Shown here: positions 20,205 to 27,803 of the stretch, piece by piece
Position numbering within the stretch: position 1 is the stretch's first letter
Layout: each line of letters starts with the position of its first letter
Source: an uncultured Algibacter sp.
GTDB taxonomy: Bacteria; Bacteroidota; Bacteroidia; Flavobacteriales; Flavobacteriaceae
Direction: 5' to 3'
DNA length: 64,000 bases
Assembly (NCBI RefSeq): GCF_947495675.1
Contig: NZ_CANLZX010000012.1
Span: forward strand, 1-64,000
Notes under the pieces: generated by a model
What the model saw: only the letters and a program-made list of their open reading frames with translations
Databases searched by the model: none
Told to the model about the DNA's origin: nothing
Translations under genes and position numbers: made by a program

Positions 20205-21935
20205 TTATATTATTCTCTTCCAGTTTTTAATTAATAATAAACAACATAATACAGCTAAAATGGTTAAACCAAATGCCAGCATTATTTTGCCATATATAAA
20301 ATAGCCTGTAGCAAACAAAACGCTATATGTTCCAATAACACCTAAAAAGAAGGCTACTATTTTATACCCTATATTTTTAAACTTACTTTCATTACCATAA
20401 ACTAAAGCTTCAAATTTCTCTAAGGTTTCTGTATTGCTTTGTTTAGTTAAAAGAGTTACTACAATCCACCCAAGAGTAGTTATTACTACACCTAGTACTA
20501 ATTGCATATAACCTGCTATTTCAAACCAAGGACTATCTAACTTACTGTTTATAAAAAACACCACAGCAATTACAAACGATATTACCATAGCCGCTATTTC
20601 GCTATATGGGTTAATACGTTTCCAAAACCACCTCATTATAAATAACAAACCTGTTCCGGCTCCTATTTGCAATAATAAATCAAATACATCTTTTGCAGAT
20701 TTTATATAAAATGAAAATAAAGCAGCGCATACCATAAGTAAAACTGTTGAAACTCTACCAATAAACACTTTTTGTTTTTCTGTAGCATCTTTATTAATAA
20801 ATCGTCCATAAAAATCGTTAACAATATAGGAGCTCCCCCAGTTTAATTGCGTTGAAATGGTACTCATAAATGCCGCAATTAAAGAGGTTAAAACGATGCC
20901 TATTAAGCCAGCTGGCAAATACGTCATCATAGCAGCATAAGCCACATCGTGACCTTGCATATCTTTATTTAAGGTAGGAAATGCTACATTAATACTTTCT
21001 AAGCTTGGAAAAATAACTAATGATGCTAAACCAACTACAATCCATGGCCATGGCCTAAGTGCATAATGTGCAAAATTGAAAAACAAAGTTGCCCAAGTAG
21101 CATTTTTTTCATCTTTTGCCGCAAGCATTCGTTGTGCTATATAACCGCCACCACCCGGCTCTGCGCCTGGGTACCAAGTGCTCCACCATTGTACAGCAAA
21201 CGGAATAATAAATAAAGTAATTAAAGCTTCAGAGTTTGAAAAATCTGGAAGTATATTGAGTTTGCCTGCTACGTTTTGATGGGTTAATAGGTTTTGCATA
21301 CCTCCTATTTCTGGAAGATTTACAATATATACTGTTGCCCAAACGGAACCTACCATAGCAATTATAAACTGAAGAAAATCGGTTATTAAAACCCCTTTTA
21401 AACCTCCTAAAGACGAATATATTACAACAATTATTGACGAATATAATAATGCTTCTTGCTGAGAGATACCTAATAGAATATTAGCTATTTTGGCTCCTGC
21501 CAAGCAAACGCCTGCCATGGTAATAATGTTAAATATAACCCCTAAATAGATAGCGCGAAACCCTCTTAAAAAACTGGCTGATTTTCCTGAATATCGTAGT
21601 TCATAAAACTCTAAATCGGTTGAAATACCTGATTTTCGCCAAAGTTTAGCATAAAAAAATACGGTAAGCATACCTGTTAATAACATAGCCCACCATACCC
21701 AGTTTCCTGATACGCCATTTTTTCTAACAAGTTCTGTTACTAAACCCGGAGTATCGGCAGCAAAGGTTGTTGCAACCATAGATACACCTAATAACCACCA
21801 AGGCATGTTTCTACCAGATAAGAAAAACTCTGTAGAACTTTTTCCTGCTTGTTTAGACACCCAAACACCTATAAAAAGTGTGATTACAAAAAATGCTATA
21901 ATGATACCAATGTCTAAACTTGATAAGTTTACCAT
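20205..21935 (-). CDS. Sodium/solute symporter (SSS family)
   Basis: A 576-residue inner-membrane protein with about 14 hydrophobic segments. SSS features include FFLSGRNMPWWLLGVSMVAT near the start, and the SSLGGLKGVLITDFLQ segment that forms part of the Na+ site region. The substrate cannot be read from sequence; sugars, amino acids and sialic acid all occur in the family. It begins 24 bp after umuD on the same strand, but no functional link to SOS mutagenesis is evident. Confidence 0.9.
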   Translation of the reverse strand: MVNLSSLDIGIIIAFFVITLFIGVWVSKQAGKSSTEFFLSGRNMPWWLLGVSMVATTFAADTPGLVTELVRKNGVSGNWVWWAMLLTGMLTVFFYAKLWRKSGISTDLEFYELRYSGKSASFLRGFRAIYLGVIFNIITMAGVCLAGAKIANILLGISQQEALLYSSIIVVIYSSLGGLKGVLITDFLQFIIAMVGSVWATVYIVNLPEIGGMQNLLTHQNVAGKLNILPDFSNSEALITLFIIPFAVQWWSTWYPGAEPGGGGYIAQRMLAAKDEKNATWATLFFNFAHYALRPWPWIVVGLASLVIFPSLESINVAFPTLNKDMQGHDVAYAAMMTYLPAGLIGIVLTSLIAAFMSTISTQLNWGSSYIVNDFYGRFINKDATEKQKVFIGRVSTVLLMVCAALFSFYIKSAKDVFDLLLQIGAGTGLLFIMRWFWKRINPYSEIAAMVISFVIAVVFFINSKLDSPWFEIAGYMQLVLGVVITTLGWIVVTLLTKQSNTETLEKFEALVYGNESKFKNIGYKIVAFFLGVIGTYSVLFATGYFIYGKIMLAFGLTILAVLCCLLLIKNWKRII

Positions 21936-21959
21936 GAAAATAATTTAATTAGTAAATGA

Positions 21960-22403
21960 CTAATATACCTTTTTAATTACATTGGTTACAATACCCCAAA
22001 TAACAAAATCGTTTTCATTGGTTATTTTTATTATTGGATAATTTGGATTTTCTGGCTGTAACCAAACGCCTTCTTTATTTACTTTTAAGCGTTTTACAGT
22101 AAACTCACCATCTAAAAAGCAAACTGCTATTTTATTGTTTGATGGTTCTAGGCTTCTATCAATTACCAACAAATCATTATCATCGAGTCCTGCTCCTATC
22201 ATAGATTGCCCGCTTACACGTGCATAAAAAGTTGCTTCTTTGTTTTTTACAAGTTCTTTGTCTAGAGAAAGGCGTTGTTCTTTAAAATCTTCGGCTGGCG
22301 ATGGGAATCCGGCAGAAATGCCTGTATCGAAAAAAAGTGCTCCTAAAGCATTTGTAGGTTTTGGAGTAAAAAAAGTTAGGCTGTTAGATTTGTGTAATAT
22401 CAT
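21960..22403 (-). CDS. umuD: UmuD-type S24 self-cleaving peptidase, DNA polymerase V accessory
   Basis: RecA-stimulated autocleavage activates UmuD as partner of the translesion polymerase UmuC. The 147 residues show the cleavage site Ala31-Gly32 in SAGFPSPAEDF, the nucleophile Ser67 in SGQSM, and Lys104 in FTVKR. There is no HTH domain, so it is UmuD rather than LexA. It lies downstream of umuC, reversing the E. coli order, and the two genes are separated by 170 bp containing an interspersed hairpin element. Confidence 0.93.
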   Translation of the reverse strand: MILHKSNSLTFFTPKPTNALGALFFDTGISAGFPSPAEDFKEQRLSLDKELVKNKEATFYARVSGQSMIGAGLDDNDLLVIDRSLEPSNNKIAVCFLDGEFTVKRLKVNKEGVWLQPENPNYPIIKITNENDFVIWGIVTNVIKKVY

Positions 22404-22430
22404 GGGTTTTGCATTTTATTGGCCGTTACG

Positions 22431-22520
22431 TGCGTTAGGGATTAAGCGGTTTGTTTGAAATCCTTTTTGCTTTTTCGCAAAAAGATTGAGTAGCGAAAGC
22501 CCGACCCTTGTGGTAACGCC
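22431..22520 (+). repeat. Interspersed palindromic element, copy A
   Basis: About 90 nt in the umuC-umuD gap, opposite to the genes. The 5' end GCGTTAGGGATT and 3' end AAAGCCCGACCCTTG plus GGTAACGCC are shared with copies at 29637 and 62338. GGCCGTTAC just upstream can pair with GTAACGCC at the end. A central hairpin ATCCTTTTTGC / GCAAAAAGAT is present. The 3' flank runs into AAAATA and eight T, terminator-like in the + direction. Confidence 0.8.
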
Positions 22521-22573
22521 AAAATATTTTTTTTCTGTTTCTAAATTTAATTCAAATTTTTGAGATTATTGCT

Positions 22574-23830
22574 TTATTTAACGACTATAATATCGTTAAT
22601 ATTTGTTGTATACCTTGGAGATAGGCGCTCTTGGCGCATTTTCCAGGTACGTTTTAAATCTTGACTTGCTAATTTTATTTTATTATTAGCGTATTTAGAG
22701 TTTAAACCGTCTATGGCTTTCATTAAAGGTTTATGTTTTGGGTTTTCATGATCAAACATTTGTAGTTGGTAATTATTAGTAGGTACTAGGCCCATAACAA
22801 TAACTCCTGCACGCTTATATTTTATGCCTTTTTTAAAAATTTGTTTTACAGCCCAAACGGCTTGCTGACTAATAATTAAGCTAGAATCTGTTGCATAGGG
22901 CAAACTAATTACACGACTTGCTCTGTGTTGTTCTAAATCTTTTTTGTGCCTATCGCTACTTATGGTAACGTAAATCATGTGGCAACTGGTACCTTGTTTA
23001 CGTAGTTTTTCGGCACAACTTGTGGCAAACGTTGAGATTCGCTCTTTAATGTTATCAATATCTGAATAGGTATATTCGAAACTTCTTGTGGTGGCTATGG
23101 CGCGTTTGGTTTTTACTTCGTCTAGTTTTATTTTAGAAATACCTTCTAGATCTTTTTTAAGTTTCCATTCTGTTATTGAGAAGTTTTTGCGTACCCAAGT
23201 ATCTGAGAGTTGTGTAAAATCATAAGCTGTGTTACATTTTTTTGCTTTTAATTGTTTTTGTAAAGCTCTGCCTATGCCCCAAACATCTTCTATTTTAATC
23301 CATTTTAAGGCCTTTATGCGTTTTTCTTCAGAATCTATAATATATACGCCTTTTGTTTGCTCTGGAAATTTACGTGCTATTTTATTAGCTACTTTACTTA
23401 AAGCTTTTGTTGGTGCAACACCTACACAAGTTGGAATACCTGTCCATTTTAAAATACATTGGCGCATTTGAATGCCATATTCTGTAAAATCGTAATTTTT
23501 AAAGCCTTTAAATTCTAGAAAAGCTTCATCAATACTATACACCTCAACATCTGGTGTAAATTGCTCTAAAATAGTCATAACCCGATGGCTCATATCGCCG
23601 TATAACGGATAGTTAGAAGACAGTACTTCTATATTGTTTGCTTTACAAAACCCTTCCCATTTAAAAATGGGCGCACCCATTGGTAGCCCAATAGTTTTAG
23701 CCTCATCACTTCGTGCAATAACGCACCCATCGTTATTACTTAAAATAGCAACGGGTTTATAGCGTAAGTTTGGATTAAAAACGCGTTCGCAAGACGCATA
23801 AAAATTATTACAATCTACTAGGGCATACAT
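22574..23830 (-). CDS. umuC: Translesion DNA polymerase V catalytic subunit (Y family)
   Basis: Error-prone polymerase that copies past DNA lesions during the SOS response. The 418 residues match UmuC length. The palm motifs DCNNFYASCERVF (metal-binding Asp) and YSIDEAFLEF (catalytic Asp-Glu) are intact, followed by thumb segments (GVAPTKALSKVANKIA, WGIGRALQKQLKA) and a little-finger domain. A typical C-terminal UmuC segment with YSPRYTT-like SPRYTTNIND is present. It is the first gene of a umuC-umuD-symporter run. Confidence 0.96.
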   Translation of the reverse strand: MYALVDCNNFYASCERVFNPNLRYKPVAILSNNDGCVIARSDEAKTIGLPMGAPIFKWEGFCKANNIEVLSSNYPLYGDMSHRVMTILEQFTPDVEVYSIDEAFLEFKGFKNYDFTEYGIQMRQCILKWTGIPTCVGVAPTKALSKVANKIARKFPEQTKGVYIIDSEEKRIKALKWIKIEDVWGIGRALQKQLKAKKCNTAYDFTQLSDTWVRKNFSITEWKLKKDLEGISKIKLDEVKTKRAIATTRSFEYTYSDIDNIKERISTFATSCAEKLRKQGTSCHMIYVTISSDRHKKDLEQHRASRVISLPYATDSSLIISQQAVWAVKQIFKKGIKYKRAGVIVMGLVPTNNYQLQMFDHENPKHKPLMKAIDGLNSKYANNKIKLASQDLKRTWKMRQERLSPRYTTNINDIIVVK

Positions 23831-23860
23831 GCGTATAAAAGTAATATGATTTCTTAAGTT

Positions 23861-23888
23861 TTTGAAATAAAACTGTTTTTTATATTTG
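23861..23888 (+). promoter_or_regulatory. Promoter with almost no leader, for the 178-residue hypothetical gene
   Basis: TTTG at 23861-23864 and TATATTTG at 23881-23888, 16 bp apart, match both Bacteroidota elements. The ATG at 23893 falls where transcription should begin, implying a leaderless mRNA. Confidence 0.6.
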
Positions 23889-23892
23889 TTAA

Positions 23893-24429
23893 ATGTTTAA
23901 AAGCGAACTTGTAATTAGAGAACCTGATAAACCACTTATTAATAAAATTATAACGGCGTTATTATATGCTAGTTTATTTAGTTATGTTGTATATCTATAT
24001 AGATACAAAAACCTTTTAAATCATCCTGAGAGGTGGACTATTGTAATTTATTTAATTGTTTTATTACTCATATTATTTTTTTCATCGTTTATGGCTATTG
24101 CATCTCATAATGTGCATTTAAATTTCGAAAACAATAAAATACAACATCAATACAGAGTGGGCCTTTTTAATTACAAAGAAGTGTGGCAAGATTTAATAGA
24201 CCTTAAGTATATTTCGGTTTATAAAACAGGTGACTATTTTCAAATAAATATGTGGTATAAAAAAAATGAAATTTTAAATTTAATGACTTTAGATAATTAT
24301 GAAAAAGCCATAGAAAATGGTTTTTTAATATCTGAAAAATTACGTATTGATTTGCTTGATGCTAGTAAACCCGGACACCATAAATGGGTTAATAAACAGA
24401 CGTATAAACAAACTAATAAAATTATTTAA
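23893..24429 (+). CDS. Hypothetical membrane protein, PH-like
   Basis: I do not recognise the family. The 178 residues have two hydrophobic segments (about 18-38 and 50-72), followed by a soluble part with alternating beta strands (VHLNFENNKIQHQYRVG, KEVWQDLIDLKYISVY). This resembles bacterial PH-like membrane proteins of the YcxB type, so a membrane-anchored beta domain is likely. It stands alone with its own promoter, between umuC (divergent) and a DUF3157 gene (convergent). Confidence 0.7.
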   Translation: MFKSELVIREPDKPLINKIITALLYASLFSYVVYLYRYKNLLNHPERWTIVIYLIVLLLILFFSSFMAIASHNVHLNFENNKIQHQYRVGLFNYKEVWQDLIDLKYISVYKTGDYFQINMWYKKNEILNLMTLDNYEKAIENGFLISEKLRIDLLDASKPGHHKWVNKQTYKQTNKII

Positions 24430-24447
24430 TTTAGATTAAAAAGACTG

Positions 24448-24873
24448 CTACTTCTCTACAATAGTATTTCCGATACGTTTATAAGTAACTTTTTTTCCGT
24501 TAGCACAAAAATTATAAACGGCTTTTGATTTATATTCTGTAACGGACAATAACAAAACATCTGCTACTTGGCAATTATAGTCTTTAGCCACTTTAGTTTT
24601 TACATGACTAATTGTAGCACGCCCTTTTTTTAATTGCGCTTGTATTTTTTTATTTAGTTTGGGCTCTGTAAAATCTTGAGTTAAATAACATGTTGTACTT
24701 TCTTCTGGTTTTAAAATACTAGTAACAGAAGTACTATCTGCGGCAATATATTCCCAAGTAAAATCGGACTTTAATAATACACGTTTCCCATCTTCTGTAT
24801 TTACAATGTGATTGTTTTGGGCGAAACTAACTGAATATACAAGGCATAATAAAAGAATAACATATGATTTCAT
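24448..24873 (-). CDS. DUF3157-like secreted protein
   Basis: A 141-residue protein with a signal peptide ending VSFAQ and the opening TEDGKRVLLKSDFTWEY, which I associate with DUF3157. Two cysteines (in TCYLTQ and DYNCQV) and a third near the C-terminus (NFCANG) could form disulfides in the periplasm. Function is unknown. No operon partner: it is convergent with the preceding gene and 43 bp from the HTH gene. Confidence 0.6.
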   Translation of the reverse strand: MKSYVILLLCLVYSVSFAQNNHIVNTEDGKRVLLKSDFTWEYIAADSTSVTSILKPEESTTCYLTQDFTEPKLNKKIQAQLKKGRATISHVKTKVAKDYNCQVADVLLLSVTEYKSKAVYNFCANGKKVTYKRIGNTIVEK

Positions 24874-24915
24874 AGCAAAAATTGAAATATTAAAATATTT
24901 TTTAAAAATACAATT

Positions 24916-25122
24916 TTAATCTTCAACATATTCTAAAATATCGGCAGGCTGACAATCTAAAGCTTTACATATAGCTTCTAGAGTTGAGAAACGAACTGCT
25001 TTGGCTTTTCCAGATTTTAAAATAGAAAGGTTCGCAGTTGTAATACCAATAATTTCAGCTAACTCTTTGCTTTTCATGTTTCGTTTAGCTAACATGACAT
25101 CTAGGTTTACAATTATTGGCAT
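24916..25122 (-). CDS. Small XRE/Cro-type HTH regulator (YozG-like)
   Basis: A 68-residue DNA-binding protein that is almost entirely one helix-turn-helix: MKSKELAEIIGITTANLSIL with the recognition helix following, then RFSTLEAICKALDCQPADILEY. This is the YozG-type form commonly encoded beside DUF2975 membrane proteins. It begins two bases after the DUF2975 stop, so the two genes are translated together. It probably autoregulates the pair; the target is not visible. Confidence 0.9.
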   Translation of the reverse strand: MPIIVNLDVMLAKRNMKSKELAEIIGITTANLSILKSGKAKAVRFSTLEAICKALDCQPADILEYVED

Positions 25123-25124
25123 GT

Positions 25125-25652
25125 TTAGATTGTTAAGTCGTTTTCTTCTTGTATATGCTTCCCTCTTTTAAAAACATCTAAGTACAGATATATTAAAAAA
25201 GCGATAACTAAGTGTGCTAAAACAATAAAATAATCATCTTCAAAACGAATAGCTACGCTCTTTATTAGAAATGAAGCCGTAAAGAATATGATATAAACTA
25301 CAGGAACAATATTTAATATTAAGAATAGGCGTAGTCGTTTTATCGATTTAGTTTCAAACATACTTTTTTCAACAAATACTTTTAGAAAATTTTTAAAGGC
25401 ATAAAAATAAATAGCATAATATAACATTGCAGTCCACATAATAAGAATAGAGTAATTTAATGGAACGTTTATTCGCAAACCAAGTATTGGCACATGAATT
25501 TTTGGACGATTTTCAATAATCTCTACAAACGGAATTTGCATACCTAACTTTAATTCGAGAAATGATAGTATTGAAAACAGCATTACAAAGGCAAGTAAAG
25601 TTGAAATGCTATAGAAAAGAATTTTTGATGTTATATAGGCTAGGTTTTTCAT
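25125..25652 (-). CDS. DUF2975 membrane protein
   Basis: About 175 residues with four hydrophobic segments, matching DUF2975 proteins in length and layout. It is partner of the HTH gene two bases downstream; such pairs suggest a membrane-linked regulator, though the signal is unknown. I chose the ATG at 25652 (MKNLAY). A TTG at 25676 would extend the frame, but it lies inside the TAnnTTTG box at 25674-25681 and is therefore unlikely to be transcribed. Confidence 0.8.
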   Translation of the reverse strand: MKNLAYITSKILFYSISTLLAFVMLFSILSFLELKLGMQIPFVEIIENRPKIHVPILGLRINVPLNYSILIMWTAMLYYAIYFYAFKNFLKVFVEKSMFETKSIKRLRLFLILNIVPVVYIIFFTASFLIKSVAIRFEDDYFIVLAHLVIAFLIYLYLDVFKRGKHIQEENDLTI

Positions 25653-25673
25653 TATATTATTGTTTAACAATAA

Positions 25674-25681
25674 CAAACATA
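25674..25681 (-). promoter_or_regulatory. -7 promoter box for the DUF2975-HTH pair
   Basis: TATGTTTG on the minus strand fits TAnnTTTG, 22 bp upstream of the ATG at 25652. Confidence 0.6.
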
Positions 25682-25776
25682 TAAAAAATTATTGTTTTTC
25701 AATAATTTTTTATTTAAAAGGTGTATTTATATAACCCGCTTATATTATTTATCTTTACCTATATTAAATACTATTA

Positions 25777-26214
25777 ATGATAGAAACCTTTACTACAATT
25801 GCCAAATACCAATATTCAAGCGAAGCTCAAATTATAAAAGGGCGGTTGGAGGCTGACGGTATTCAAGTGTTTCTTTCAGATAATTTAACTATTGATACCG
25901 ATCCGTTAGTAAGTAATGCTATTGGTGGTGTGAAACTTAAAGTACTAACTGAAGATGCATTAAAGGCAAGACACATTTTAGATGGTATAGCAAAATACTC
26001 TATAGATGACGAAGGTAAACCAGTAGCATGTCCTAATTGCCATAAACAAGAGATTGAACTTTTTTCTACCATAACCAATTTAAAATCTCTTTTCGCTTTT
26101 ATTGTTGCATTAATAACTAGTGTTTTAACCTTTGGCTCTATTTTGCCTATTTACACTAAACACAAATACAGGTGTAATAATTGCAAAACAGAGTTTGATA
26201 TTGAAAAAAAGTAA
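25777..26214 (+). CDS. DUF2007 domain protein with a zinc-ribbon-like split by a membrane segment
   Basis: The first 75 residues (YSSEAQIIKGRLEADGIQVF, IGGVKLKVLTEDALKARHIL) are a DUF2007 domain, a small fold described as putative signal-transducing. A CPNC motif at about 88-91 precedes a hydrophobic stretch at about 105-128, and a CNNC motif follows near 136. The two CxxC pairs could bind one zinc only if both are on the same side of the membrane; a hairpin membrane segment is possible. Function is unknown. Confidence 0.75.
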   Translation: MIETFTTIAKYQYSSEAQIIKGRLEADGIQVFLSDNLTIDTDPLVSNAIGGVKLKVLTEDALKARHILDGIAKYSIDDEGKPVACPNCHKQEIELFSTITNLKSLFAFIVALITSVLTFGSILPIYTKHKYRCNNCKTEFDIEKK

Positions 26215-26239
26215 CCTAAGCTATTTAATTGAGCAGCAT

Positions 26240-27730
26240 TTAAATTACCGCATTATAAGCCATTTTTAATTTTTTAACTACAAGTTCTATTTCATCTTCA
26301 TTTAAATGCCCAAATCCAAAACGGATGGCACATGTATTTCTATCTTGATAAAGCGTAGTTTTTGGAAGATATAAATCGTTTCTTTCGGCTGCTTCTGCCA
26401 ACTTAACTAATGAAATCTTAGTTTTAAACTCTAACCATAATGCAAGTCCGCCAGATGGCATTTTCCATGTAATAAGGTCTTGAAAATATGTTGCTAAACA
26501 TTTACATAGGTAGTCGCGTCTTTTCTTATAAACTAAGATATTCTTTTTTATGAGGCGGTATATTTCTCCTTCAGAAATTAACTCAGAAAGCATCTGTTCT
26601 TGTAAGATATCGCCTTGTTTATCTAGTAATTGTAAATAGTTTTTTGCTTCAGAAATTAAATTTTCGGGAGCTACTACATATCCTGTTTGAAAACTAGGAA
26701 ATAATGATTGCCCCAGTTTCCCTAAATAAATAACCATACCATTAGCATCGGCACTTGCCATTGGTAACATGGCAGAACCTTCAAACTGAAAATCGTAATC
26801 GTAATCGTCTTCAATTATAGCAAATTGATAAGCTTTGGCCAATTCTAATAATTTGAATCGTCGCTCTGCACTTAATGTTGCTGTTGTTGGATACTGCCTA
26901 TGGGCACAAACATACACACAACGTATACTTCCTTTTACAAAATGTTTTGATATATAATCTACATCTAATCCATGTTTATCTACTGGAATAGTTTTAATAA
27001 AAGCACCAGCTTGCTGAAAAATCATGTTTGACGCATAGTTACTTAAATGCCCTACTAAAACAATGTCATTCTGTTTTATTAAAAGTTGAGAAACAATATA
27101 TAAACTCATTTCTGTACTTCGAGTACTTATAAGGCTACTTGGGTTTATATGAAATCCTCTTGTGGCGTTTAAATAATTACAAAGCTGTGTTTCGTAAACT
27201 GAATAAGATAATTGTATTGGTTGATTCCATTTTTTAATTAAAGATTTTCGCTTCATTACCGCACTATACCATCTTGAAAATTGATGTACAGGGTGTAATC
27301 TTAAATCGGGGGTACCATCATTTATATAATACTTGGTTGTTGCTAACTGCAATGTAGAGGCCAAATTAAATGATGGTTGAAAAGAAAAACCTGTTGTTTT
27401 AGAATATTGATAAACCCTATCTATTTGTTGCGTAGTTGCTTTTATTGGAGCGTTAGTTTGTGCTGGCACTAAAACGAAAGTACCTTTATTGGGAATAATA
27501 TCTACCCAACCCTGAGACGCTAACTCATCATAAACAGCTACAGCTGTATTTCTATGAACTTGTAATATTTGACTTAAAGAACGGGTTCCTGGCAATACAG
27601 TACCTTTTATTAAATACCCACGTTGAATAGCATTAACTATTTGTTCTGCTATTTGAATATAAACAGCTTTTGAACTTGATTTTTCAAAATGAATTAATTG
27701 ATTTAAAAGATCACTAACCGGACTATTCAT
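26240..27730 (-). CDS. MocR/GabR-type regulator lacking the PLP-binding lysine
   Basis: A 496-residue fusion of a GntR-type winged HTH (about 15-80; SLSQILQVHRNTAVAVYDEL) with an aminotransferase-like fold (about 120-490). The fold keeps EDDYDYDF and the SLFP segment. At the Schiff-base position, where family members have SK before SLFP or TLFP (as in GabR), this protein reads GKLGQSLFPSF, so glutamine replaces lysine. The following RLGY is QTGY. It probably does not bind PLP covalently and may sense another ligand. It is divergent from a TonB receptor (27804) across 73 bp, the most likely target. Confidence 0.85.
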   Translation of the reverse strand: MNSPVSDLLNQLIHFEKSSSKAVYIQIAEQIVNAIQRGYLIKGTVLPGTRSLSQILQVHRNTAVAVYDELASQGWVDIIPNKGTFVLVPAQTNAPIKATTQQIDRVYQYSKTTGFSFQPSFNLASTLQLATTKYYINDGTPDLRLHPVHQFSRWYSAVMKRKSLIKKWNQPIQLSYSVYETQLCNYLNATRGFHINPSSLISTRSTEMSLYIVSQLLIKQNDIVLVGHLSNYASNMIFQQAGAFIKTIPVDKHGLDVDYISKHFVKGSIRCVYVCAHRQYPTTATLSAERRFKLLELAKAYQFAIIEDDYDYDFQFEGSAMLPMASADANGMVIYLGKLGQSLFPSFQTGYVVAPENLISEAKNYLQLLDKQGDILQEQMLSELISEGEIYRLIKKNILVYKKRRDYLCKCLATYFQDLITWKMPSGGLALWLEFKTKISLVKLAEAAERNDLYLPKTTLYQDRNTCAIRFGFGHLNEDEIELVVKKLKMAYNAVI

Positions 27731-27803
27731 TGTTTTAAAACTGGACTATCTTAATCGTCCGGAAAGTTACGACTTTTGCGGCAGTTATTAAATTACAGAT
27801 TTT

